From: Phytophthora hibernalis
Lineage: Eukaryota; Oomycota; Peronosporomycetes; Peronosporales; Peronosporaceae
Length of the DNA stretch: 64,000 nt
Assembly (NCBI GenBank): GCA_012656075.1
Contig: JAAKBF010000202.1
Coordinates: 186,001-250,000, forward strand
Direction: 5' to 3'
Position 1 is the first letter of the stretch. Every line of letters starts with the position of its first letter. The notes under the pieces were generated by a model that worked only from the letters and a program-made list of their open reading frames with translations, ran no database searches and was not told the DNA's origin. Below are positions 54,516 through 64,000 of the stretch, piece by piece. A program made the position numbers and the translations under genes.

Positions 54516-57500
54516 ATGCTGGTTAGTGTCTCGACCATCACTCCGCTCTCCAACTTTCCTTCGGTTGGAAATCTCGTCGAGTCAAGTGCTGTCATCTTCC
54601 GGAAGCCTGTCGAGGACATCACTGCTTCTCCCGCTGACCAGGTAAGCCTCCCGCGCGTGGCATGCCCTTTGTTCTCGCCGATGGTCATCTAACCCGCCGC
54701 GTGTGTGCGCTTAGCAGCTTCCCGTTGCGGCCCTACAGCTCCCGCCGTCGCGTCGAGTTGGTTCATCACAGCAAGCTTATTTTCTCCTCAAGTGTCGTCG
54801 ACTTCTTCGTGCACTGTGGCAAAGCGCTGTTCGTGCGTCATTGGACCTCCGTGCCCAAGTTTCTTCGCCCGGACCCGCTGGTCGACTCATCGATGGGTTC
54901 TCAGGATTTGGTTGACTTGACAAACTCGCTGGTCTCGCCGGAATCTTCCGTCGTTGAGTCAAGCCAAACTCTTACGCCCCCGGCTGAGGCCGCTCATGGT
55001 CTTCAGCAGGGTGATTCTTTGGCTCGGCCCGGATCGCCAGGCTCGTCAGTGGAGCTCGCTGGTAGCTCAGCTACTCTAGCTGAGTCAGGGGGTGACTCGG
55101 TGAATCTCGCGGCAGGCGATTCCGCTGGCCTCGCTGGGATTCGTCGAGCTCTCGCTCAGCAAGGAGAAGAGCAGAGCCAGCGTGATGCTTCTCTCGCTCA
55201 GCTGACTGACTAGCTCTCCTCCACCCGCCGACGCTATAACTCGCCAGGCCATTCTTGGGGCAAAATCGCCTGCTTCTATCTTGGCTGCGTTGCAACGTGA
55301 CGTTGTTCCTCTCCCGGATGCGTCCGCCGGAATCGCCGAGCTTGGGCTAAGCTCGCCAAGTCTGAGCGATTGGCTTCTGCTCGGTATAAGAGAATGGAGT
55401 CGGCGATCGCTGAGTCAGCCTCCCAACGTCACCAGCTGGGTACCGTCACCAAAGAGCTTGAAATTTATTGCTCGAGTTCTCTACATTCGACTGAAATGAC
55501 AGAGTCGTTCAACAAGACGATCGCCCAGCTCACGTCGGAATCCCGGACTATTATTGCCCAGCAATGCGACCGTACTCGTGCTGCCGAGGCGACCATTCGG
55601 AAGCTTCAGGTGGAGCTCGACAATCGCGATCGGACTTGTGCAAGCCTGGGTCAGAAGATTATTGAGATCAAGGTGGAGTTCACCACTCTTCACGGATTGG
55701 CGTCCAATTATTATCGCCATCTCCAGGAGGCCACAGTCTTGCTTTGCTCCGGTGGTGATCACGCCCCCGAGAAGCTCGTCGAACGATCCAGTCGCTGCGG
55801 AGCACCATCCTACGGCTGAAGCGTGTCATTGCTCTCCGCGGCCGCTACCCTGTCTACGACCCGCACTTGGCTGTCGCTGCTCTGGTTGGCATTGATGTCC
55901 CGGGTTTGGATCCTAGGGACCTCAAAATCAACGCTCATCTCTGTCGGCTACTCGCCGAGCGCTTCCCCGAATCGTTGGAGCTTCGTTCTTCGCGTCGACC
56001 CTGCGACGTTACTCTCTTTTCGCCCAGCGAGCTCGTCGAGCGGAGTATCTCCAGGCTCAGCGATTCCAACTTCGGTCAGCTCGGCTAATGTTACCCCGGC
56101 GAGTGCAGCGTTGGTGGTTTCTCCGTCTTTCTCCGCGGTCTCACCTGTGTATTCGCCGAGTTCTTCACGCCACAAGCGGTCTAAGTCGGAGTCGCGCCAC
56201 TGGAGACGCCGTTCGGTCTCCCAGCTAAGGAGCGCGCCACTGAAGATATTGAATCCGGCCGAACGCCTCTGTCGGTACTCTAACCCGGCGAATCCGACGG
56301 CGGCCGGCCCCGGAGGAGCCGGTCTAAGAGTGTTTCTCGCGGTGAGTTTGAGCGTCCCGTGCCTGGCGAGGAGGGGTTCGACGCATCAACGACTTTGCTC
56401 TGGGCGGAAGTGGTCGCCGAGCCTTCGCTGCCTATTCCACACCGGCGTTGTCTCAGCTCCCCGGCGGCTGGTCTTAGCCGCGCTAATTCGAGCGGTTATT
56501 ATCCCCAGCGACACTCGCTGAGTCCTCCTCAAGACGAGGTTCCGGTCGAAGTTAATGAGACTGATGTTCCCGTCGACGAGTCACCTGATCTCGGGGACGA
56601 TTCGTCGAGCTCCGTTGATCCGGACTTGGCGAGTTCGTCAGCCGTTTTGGTGAGTTTCTCTCTGGCCACGAGCTCTTCACTCGGTCGTATAAGTTCTTCG
56701 TCGAGTCCAGCATCTGGATCTGTGGCCTCTACCGACTCGTCGATAGAGTCGACCCCAGTAGCGATTTCGTCGAGCTCGTCTACCTCCGTGGCGACTCCTT
56801 CGCTGAGTTCCGTAGTCTCCGTTCCGGCTTCGACTAGCCCTACGGTGCCTCCTCCTCTCGGTTCCCCTCGACGTCGCCATTCCCGAGCAGCAGCAAAGAA
56901 TTCTGCTTGCATTACTCAGGCTGCCCTCGCCGAGTTAATCGTTCTTGACGAAGTGGTTCGCCCAGTCCAGCTTCGCTGAAGGTTGCAGGGTCCATCCCTT
57001 CTGGTGGTATCGAGCTTGGAGTCCCGCCGAACCAGACTAGCGATCCGCTGTCTACTTCTCAGCCATCACCGGTTTGTTCTCCTGTGAGCTCATCGAACGG
57101 GATATCTCATCGAGATTTCCTTATGGACATCGAAGCTGAGGATAGCTGTTCATCGTCAGCTAGCACCGTGGTCCTTACGGACCGGGCGCCTCCACGCGGT
57201 AAGCTACAGAGCTATGCCGACGCTTGTCGAAAAGCTCCACACGCTCCCAAGTTTTCTCGCCAGGTTACCAAGAAAGCCAAGAGCTCATCGACCGTTAATG
57301 ATCATGGTCCCAAGTCGTCGAGCAAGGTTGCCCCGGTCTCTCAGGCGGCCAAGCCTAAGGCTTCAGTACCCAAGATGGAACGGGTAGATGCTTCTGTCGC
57401 CCAGTCGGCTGCGAAGGGCAAGGCACCGGCTGCTTCCAGGCGTTTCGACAGGTTTCAACTCGTCGAGATCGTCCAAGAAGATTTCAAGCGTTCCTTCACC

Positions 57501-58509
57501 AAGTCAGCTTCCGACGACCACCGGCATGGTGGAATTACCTGCACCATTGAAGCTTCCAATCGCGACGCTGCGTGCTCGTGCAGCACAGGCGGTTGCGCGC
57601 GAGGCTTGGGAGACTCCGTCGATGCGTCAGACTCGTAGCGTGGAGTTCTTTTTTATGGGTCCGCTCGTTACTGGGCGAAAATGTTGGCATGTCGTTCCCC
57701 GGTCAACATGCTGGATATCGGAGGCAAGGCTAGTGTGGCGCCGACGCCAGCTACTCTCGATGGGATTCGGAAGTAGATGGATGTGTTTAATCCGTCTCAT
57801 CCATGCCAACAAGTCCTCGCTAAGTTTCCGTGAGACTCCCATTTTAGTCTCGGCGAGCGAGATTGACGCAGCCCGCCAACGTCTGCATTCCAAGAAGAAG
57901 TCGGCGAAATCGGCGACTCCTTTGATGATCGTTTGCGACGCTTGGGCTCGTTTCTTGGGTGATAGTCGCGCATCCGACGAGTCGCAACTTCATGACTATC
58001 GTACCAAGATTTTAGTGGCTCTCTGAGAGAGGAATCACTGGATCGTGGATTCGAATGTCTTGTTGGGTGTACACCCAGACCTAAATCCAGGTTCGCCCGT
58101 GTCGGAGTTCGCCGCCATCCGCAACCCGGAGTGCCTCCTCGTAAGACTTCATGACGATCCGCAGCAGGTCGCCTCGGCGCTTACGTTTAAGGGTGTACAC
58201 CGCCCACAACTCGTGGCTAGTCCTCGCTCAGCTCGAGGTCCGTCGTCGAGTCTCGACTCCGAACTCTACTTTGAGCCCACGGTTCCAACGTATTCGTTGA
58301 TCAACCAGCCAATGTTCCCGTCTCGTTCGAATAGGTTCGCTGAGCTCAAGGACCTGGACGTTCAAGAACCCTGGCGAGTGTGGTGGGTGACTCGTCCAGA
58401 GTTGCACCCATACAACACGTGCTTCCGTACGCGCAATCGAGTTCCCGGTATTTGCCCCAGGGGATTTTTCCGTCGGCGACGTCGAGAGCGCTCTGGAGGA
58501 GGATACTGA
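54516..58509 (+). other. Unassigned Ser-rich, coiled-coil coding tract (probable transposon-derived gag-like)
   Basis: Nearly continuous plus-strand coding-like sequence in alternating frames. It opens at ATG 54516 (MLVSVSTITPLSNFPSVGNL). Next are a Ser/Gly/Ala-rich segment (54900-55210) and a clear coiled coil at 55370-55740 (SARYKRMESAIAESASQRHQ; TRAAEATIRKLQVELDNRDR). Then come RGRYPVYDPHLAVAALVGID, a long Ser-rich region (56500-56900: SSSLGRISSSSSPASG), a basic Ser/Lys/Ala region (57084-57470, with FDRFQLVEIVQEDFKRSFTK), and final stretches to 58509. No RT, integrase, protease or CCHC was seen. The repeated frame steps match the indels in the conserved genes. I do not recognise the family. 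A retroelement gag or a large lineage-specific protein are both possible. Confidence 0.4.
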
Positions 58510-60707
58510 TCCCAACGAGCCAAAGCCTCCTGCTTGTGACGAGAGTGTTCAGCCTCCGGCTAATCGTGTTGGTATCCACATTTTCGAGCAAATTTTCGAC
58601 GAGGCCTAAGCAGTCGTTTTGCTGAGACTCCTAGTTCGCCCAGCTGCAGTTTTCGATAAGTCTTGGTAGTTGTTTCTTTTTCTTCGTGTGGTCCGTACTC
58701 ATCCATCTCGTAATAGCAAAAATATAACTTGCCGCAGTAGCTTTCGTCACAAACTATCGTGATCACTGTGACGCGGCGAATTTAATAGGCCAATCAGGGC
58801 ACGCCGGTCACTTTCCTTCAGCAAGGGCAACCTTACCGACTGGCGACCGAGCGCCCCAAAACCCAACACCACAGTATGATTGCCGGACAGTAACCAAAAC
58901 AAATATTTACTGGGCACGCGCTTCAATATATTCCAAACGTACGGAATTATCTACACATCACGGTAGTAAACGGTACTCGGTATTATAATATTGTGTTGCT
59001 CGAAGAATGACATCATCTAAAATGTTGCTCGAACGGTAGTCATCTGCTGCAGGTAAAATACGATATCATATCATAGAGGTGTTTTGTCCGAGTCTTATGC
59101 GGATAGATCAACCGCCACAAATAAAATAATAATTGATTCGGTTTTCAATTATAGCAGGGTTTTAAAGCTTAATTGCTGAAGTATCCAAATCGTATTACCA
59201 ATGATTCAGAACTCGATGCAATCCTTGGTAGACTCTGGATATAAAATCCAGAGAATTCGTCTTGGAACAAAAATATAAAATCGTTAATTAAGCTTGTTAG
59301 TTGCCGTATTTTAATATAGTGGCTCAACTTCAAGAAAATGACGCCGGGCTTTCTGCAAAAGTCCGATATTTACTATTATATTGCGCTGTGTCCCGAAATA
59401 ATCATATTGTAAATCTTTTTCTAATTATATATTTTCTGGTGTTATTGTATTGCTGCAAACATTATTCCCGCAATGATAAAAATGCAATACTTATTTCAAT
59501 CAAACATGTTTCTATAGGAACTCTGAAATTTATTTCAGAGCTAAGGATGTGTGCGATTGGAGGTGCGATATTTCGAAAACAAGTAAACCTTGGAAATTAC
59601 ATATCTACTTAGAAAAAGAAAATGCACGTTTATATTCTGTATCATTTGCAGAGTATAATGTCCTGTAGAAACTAATAAATTATCTGCGTGTTACGACCTC
59701 AGCAAAGTGTGGGCATCTATTAGCCAATTAGATCAGATGAATGTTGCGCGAAGGAAGGCCAACACAGGGGTGCCTTCACTCGTCATAAAAAGAACCTACA
59801 ACAAGCAATACCGTGTTCATGCTCGCCCACTAGTGGTTAAGCGAACCAAGCAGATGCAGCGGCTGCGAAGCAGCCGCAGAAGATGCTCCGATAACGAATG
59901 TCTACCGTACACTGTGTACATTTTCCTACTGGTACACACAAACTGAAAGTGGTCCCTGTTACATGTAGTCTAGTACACTAATGTGCCTGAATAGAGAACG
60001 GTCTACCAATAATTACAAGTACTGTATAAAATAGGCGACGATGTTCCACTCAACACGATTTTAGACACTGGGTTTCTTTATATAATATACCAGTCCGTTC
60101 CAGATCTATTGTGAAGTTCAACTGTTTGCTTGTTCCAAAACTATTGTGACGGGGATCACACGCATCTTAGCTTTTGAGGAAGCTTTAACGCGATAGCCAC
60201 AACAGACGCCTAGCGTTCCTGCTGTAAGCTTGCAAAGGCCTGGCCTTCCTGTCCAATATGGTACGGAGTACCAATTGACTTGCGAACTTCCGGGTTAGAG
60301 TTAAACTGATTTATATTAAGAACACTGTTGTAGTTGTAACTACTGCTAACTATCTGCATACTGAATCCCTGTCTAATCTGATCTGTCCTACCCATTTCGA
60401 TGTACTGCTTTAATACAACTGACGTACTACTTAAGTACGACTGAAGTACGAATTAAGTCCTTGATGTGCCACACACCACGCGTGTGACGGACACCAATGG
60501 TGTGGACCACATCACAGAGAACAATGATCACCCCCTGTCAAGTGGCCCCATAACACCCTCCCACACCCAAACGGAAGCACCTTGTCCCCGGGGAATTCCA
60601 GCGAACCGCACAGGCAACGCCTCATTCTGCAATTTGCGCCCGAGCGAACACCCGCCGAGAATCCAAGACGCCCACCGGGCACCAGGCCAAGACCCGCACC
60701 ACTTGCG
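58510..60707. other. AT-rich intergenic region
   Basis: Mostly AT-rich DNA (especially 58,880-59,660) with no convincing gene. The 103-codon open frame at 59301-59612 is low complexity and hydrophobic with no motif. Short repeats of AAGTACGA lie near 60430. Confidence 0.5.
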
Positions 60708-61990
60708 ATGCCAAAGCGCGTCGACTCCAGGCGCTCCGCGCCGCCGACCACAAGACGAAAGGCGGTGAAGCCCAATCCCTCGGCATCCGAAGAAGGCTTC
60801 CCAGAAGCCTGACGACGGGGCTAAGCCCGCTGCGACCAGATCCCGGTCCAGCAGGAAACGCACCGAGGTCACCCTGCCCGGACCGTACGAAGGCGGCAGC
60901 GACAACGAGTCGGACTCCGACGGCGAGACCAACCCGAACCTAGTTCTGGGCGACGACAGCCCGGAATCCTACGGCGACGAAGCTCCAAGAGCGGAAGATG
61001 CGAGCGCGCCGACCGCAGCGACGGCAGCGACTTCCAAAGTCCCGGGTCCTGACGACAAAGCTTCGAACAGCGGCGACGAGGCTCACAGAGCTGCTGATGA
61101 CGATGGTCAAGCTTCCAAAGTTCCGAGGGACGGCGACAACGCCTCCGAGGCCGGCGACGACAAGTCCCACTCGGCGACTGCAAAGCAGACCAGCGACGCA
61201 CCCAATGACGCTGCCTCAGCCACTGATCGCAAACCCGAGCCGGGTGCAACAAGTGAAGCGAAGCACCGCTCGGAGGAGGATGCCCCGGACGAGGTCGACT
61301 GCAGCGAGTCGGATCTGGAGTCGGGCGAGGTCAACGACCCAAGCACTTCACCCAAGCTCACCGATCAGGAGCGACGTCTCCATCCGGGAGTCCTGTAACT
61401 CATCGCAATGCTGCTGCTGTCGCACGTGCTGCTGCTGAAGCCGCCAAGCGGGAAGCCCAAGTTATCACCAACGTCGGCGACGGTGATGACGTACCCGAAG
61501 GGCTGCTTCAGCCCGACAACCGTCAGCACCTTCACGATCGTGCCCGCAATGAGGGAGGCTGCGGAGCAGCGACGAACCTCGAAGCGAGATCACGAGCCAG
61601 CGGCACCTCGAAACAAAGAGCAGCTGCTCGCGCTGCGATACTGTCCCACCGCGAGTACCTTCGACAGAGTCGTGAGCCGGGTAAGGCGGTGCAGCAGTAC
61701 GACGAGTGTCCCGTCGTCCTCCACGACGACACGGGCCTCGCCCGCCAGTCCAACGAACGCGAGTTCACAGACTGGCTGCACCACTTGGGGTACCCCTTGC
61801 CTGAGTTCACGGACTCGCCGTACCGTATCGACTGGCTGGCCCAAAGGCGCCTCCGCTTCCGCATGGCGAAGTCCATCGTGGATGTCCAGTGGCGCAACCG
61901 ATACCTCGAGCGCTCCAAGCCCACCCCGGGCGTTATCCTCGAGGAGGTTGTGCAGAAGATCCAGAAGGCGTGGCAGTCGCAGCCGGTAGA
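60708..61990 (+). other. Gag-like acidic protein tract of a retroelement fragment (uncertain)
   Basis: From ATG 60708 (MPKRVDSRRSAPPTTRRKAV) the plus strand encodes, with frame steps near 60805 and 61395, a basic start and a highly acidic disordered region (60900-61395: SDNESDSDGETNPNLVLGDD; EVDCSESDLESGEVND). An Ala/Arg helix follows (AAVARAAAEAAKREAQ), then a folded-looking segment at 61700-61975 (NEREFTDWLHHLGYPLPEFT; RLRFRMAKSIVDVQWRNRYL). It stops making sense near 61990, where a minus-strand chromodomain begins. No CCHC was seen. The architecture and neighbourhood suggest retroelement gag, but the family is not recognised. Confidence 0.4.
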
Positions 61991-64000
61991 ACCGTTCCGT
62001 GTTCTTGGCGCGGTTAGCGTCGACCGGCTCCAGGGAGCGGTCATAAGCGGCCACAATGTCGGCGCAGTCCTCCGAGAGACGGCTACCAGCCTCCCACGTG
62101 CTTTGTTCCTCCGGATAGCCGCGCCACTTCACCAAGTATTGGTAGTGACCGCTACGCCCGCAGCGCCTCAGTATTCTCTCGACATGGAAGTAGAGAGCGC
62201 CCTCATTACCGATCAGTGGAGGCGGGGGACGCAACGGACGCGTCCACGGATCGTGACGCTCCGCGTCAGGTGTTGGCGGCGCGCGCTTCATCGCCTGTTG
62301 GCCATTCTGACCACACGAAACTCGTGACTGCAGTGGAGGGTTTCCAACGGCTCTTGGAGTCGCAGAGGACTGACTTAGTGTTCCTGCGAGGGAACCTGCA
62401 CTCCGTCGAGTCGACTGTGAGTCATTTGGCTCCAAGTGTGGTTCAGCTCGAACGCAGTGCGGGTGATCGCCAGCGGCAGGTCGATCGCTCAAGCGATGAC
62501 CTTCGACAAGCGCTTTATCGATGCTCGGAGAGCGGGAGGGCCCTCGCGAATGACAGTTTTGAGCTTCACAAGCACTTTAGGTGGCTCCTCGACCTCTACT
62601 CTCGCGTTGAGGCGTTGGGGAGCCGTGCTCCTCCGACTGCTCCGCCCCCTGCGGCTGCTCCTCCTGCTGCAACCGTTCCTCCTCCGGATATGATGCAGAT
62701 GATGGCGAACGCGTTTCGCCACTTCGCGAATACGTCGGACTCTCAGAGTCATTCACCTCGGCCTGGTGATAGGGCTTAAGAAGTCCCACGTAGAACGTCG
62801 GGTGCGTGGCCATAGCCGACGGCAGGTCCAATGTGTATGCGTTGCCATGGACTCCGATGACCGTGAACGGCCCCACGAACCGTGGACGCAGCTTTGTGCT
62901 GCCCACCGTAGTGACCGCCTGCATAAGGAAGTTTTTAGCGTTTAATAGGACATGGTCCCCAAGTTTAAACACGTTCACGTTCCTCCGCCGATGGCGATCA
63001 CTGTTTTCCGTCTGTGTGTCTTGAGCAGCAGCCATAGCGTCCCGGACGACGCGTTGCCTTACGGCTTCACCAGTCTCGATGAACGGCAACAGGTTCCGTT
63101 TGACGGACGGACGCAGGCTTTAAGGCCCCGCGGGTCTTCGGCGTCAGCCTCTCCCCACTCAAATTAGAAGCCGGAGGTAACGACAGTGGCGTACGCGGAT
63201 GGCGTAGCCCGTTAACGTAGAATGGGGTGAAACCCGTCGACGAATGCATTATTCAGCTCGAACTCAACCTGCGGCAGCAGCGTGCTCCACTTTGTGGGTT
63301 CTTCGGCGCAGACGCTGCGCAACACATCCTCCAACACGCGGTTCACCCGCTCGGTTTGACCGTCTGTCTGCGGATGGTCCGCCGTGGACATGTCCAATCT
63401 CGTTCCGAGAAGACGGAACAAGTGTTTCCAGAAGTGTGAGACGAAGCGGGGATCCCGATCACTCACGAACGCCTCCGGAAGGCCATTATGTCGAAATACA
63501 TTGACGACAAAGAGTTGAGCCACTTGCGGCGCCGTCACACTCTTTTTCACTGCGGCTAGCCGCACCATCTTACTGAGACGGCAAACGAAGACCAAGATAC
63601 CAGTGTGGCCGCGTGCGTCTGCCGGAAGCTCGAATATGAAGTCCATGCTCACCGAGCGCCAGCAATCGGCCGGCACCGGCAAGCTCATCAGGGAGCCGAT
63701 GACGAGGGAGCGGGTTTCACACGTTGGCACGATTCGCACGTCTGCACGTACTTCCGAACCCACTTGTACATGTGAGGCCACCAGAAGTTGCGTGTACGTC
63801 TTCTCACGTCCAAGATGGCCGCTGAGCGGTGTGTCGTGACCCTCGTAGAGAACGCGATGCCGCAAGGCCTCGTCGTTAGGAACGACTATGCGAGGCTCTT
63901 CGCCTTCATCGACTTGGTAATAGAGAAGACCTTCGACCAGAGAGTAGCGGTGCAACCGCGAGCGCTGTCGTGCAGTTATCTTCACCGCTGCCTTCGGTGT
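61991..64000 (-). mobile_element. Ty3/Gypsy integrase with chromodomain (cut by window edge)
   Basis: Minus strand entering from the right edge. The H2C2 zinc region (63880-63720) shows HDTPLSGHLGREKTYTQLL and then, in a shifted frame, MYKWVRKYVQTCESCQRVKP. The DDE core has SVSMDFIFELP (about 63640), VSDRDPRFVSHFWKHLF (about 63440) and HPQTDGQTERVNRVLEDVL (about 63370). A GPY/F-type module spans 62980-62775 (VFKLGDHVLLNAKNF, FVGPFTVIGVHGNAYTLDLP, HPTFYVGLLKPYH). After a Pro/Glu/Gln-rich linker comes a chromodomain at 62195-62030 (YFHVERILRRCGR, YQYLVKWRGYPEEQSTWEAG), placing it among chromodomain-bearing Gypsy elements. Frame breaks occur near 63720 and 63210. RT and RNase H lie beyond the window. 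The 3' end is not seen; homology ends near 61990 at a head-to-head junction. Confidence 0.88.
62216..62779 (+). other. Antisense coiled-coil ORF inside the Gypsy element
   Basis: An uninterrupted 187-codon plus-strand frame, ending at a TAA at 62777, sits opposite the linker between the GPY/F module and the chromodomain. It opens at GTG; no upstream ATG was found. Residues about 37-125 form a convincing coiled coil (VTAVEGFQRLLESQRTDLVF; LVFLRGNLHSVESTVSHL), then a Pro/Ala-rich stretch and a Met-rich helix (MMQMMANAFRHFA). It could be a shadow of the minus-strand linker. The heptad pattern is what makes it worth listing. Confidence 0.35.

Noticed and set aside
59301..59612. 103-codon ORF in AT-rich DNA
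   Set aside because: Hydrophobic low-complexity product in a strongly AT-rich region, with no family signal or neighbours.
1..64000. RxLR, dEER or CRN (LFLAK) effector genes
   Set aside because: No signal-peptide ORF carries these motifs. The only clear secreted product is the glycine-rich protein.
1..64000. tRNA or rRNA genes
   Set aside because: No cloverleaf with A- and B-box-like promoters and no rRNA-like sequence was recognised by eye. A covariance-model scan would settle this.

Overview
The window is nuclear DNA of a repeat-rich oomycete, most likely Phytophthora- or Pythium-like. I infer this from short GT-AG introns (59-111 nt), a mitochondrial-type ClpX, a RIB43A ciliary protein (so a species with flagellate zoospores), expanded ammonium transporters, and the transposon set: MULE with Ulp1, Crypton, piggyBac, Copia and Gypsy. 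No rRNA or tRNA genes and no CRISPR array were seen. I searched by eye for RxLR/dEER and CRN effector motifs and found none.

Layout. 1-10.6 kb is an ammonium-transporter (AMT) cluster: two minus-strand genes (1-1201, running off the left edge, and 1967-3510), a C-terminal stub (4442-4655) and a plus-strand gene (9010-10574). Small terminal-inverted-repeat (TIR) elements lie between them at 1488-1605, 4846-5700 and 6216-7163. 11.1-16.2 kb holds a Mutator-like element whose product ends in a Ulp1-type protease, with a 4 x 65 bp tandem repeat at its 3' edge, and a 200-bp TIR element. 16.6-25 kb holds a decayed Copia element (+) joined to a decayed Gypsy element (-), bracketed by shared repeat blocks. 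The right-hand block abuts a glycine-rich secreted protein gene (25008-25538). 27.2-28.8 kb is a heavily decayed fifth AMT copy split by an AT-rich TIR insertion.

29-36 kb is the conserved gene island: a probable FIRRM/FLIP homologue (+), RIB43A (-) and mitochondrial ClpX (-). 36.9-39.2 kb is a Crypton tyrosine-recombinase element. 41.5-45 kb is a two-PDZ protein with a C-terminal zinc motif. 46.07-48.13 kb is a deleted piggyBac element with both ends and its TTAA target site. 48.8-53.2 kb is a second piggyBac on the other strand. 54.5-58.5 kb is an unassigned Ser-rich, coiled-coil tract, probably transposon-derived. 60.7-64 kb holds a plus-strand gag-like tract abutting a minus-strand chromodomain Gypsy integrase cut by the right edge.

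One technical point colours everything. Nearly every conserved gene is broken by one or two single-base indels, mostly losses in short homopolymers, while the frame on both sides stays well conserved. The best reading is residual assembly error, not loss of all these genes, so coding spans are given across the frame breaks. The AMT genes would supply ammonium uptake. ClpX acts in mitochondria, RIB43A in the axoneme and FIRRM in recombination. They share a neighbourhood, not a pathway.
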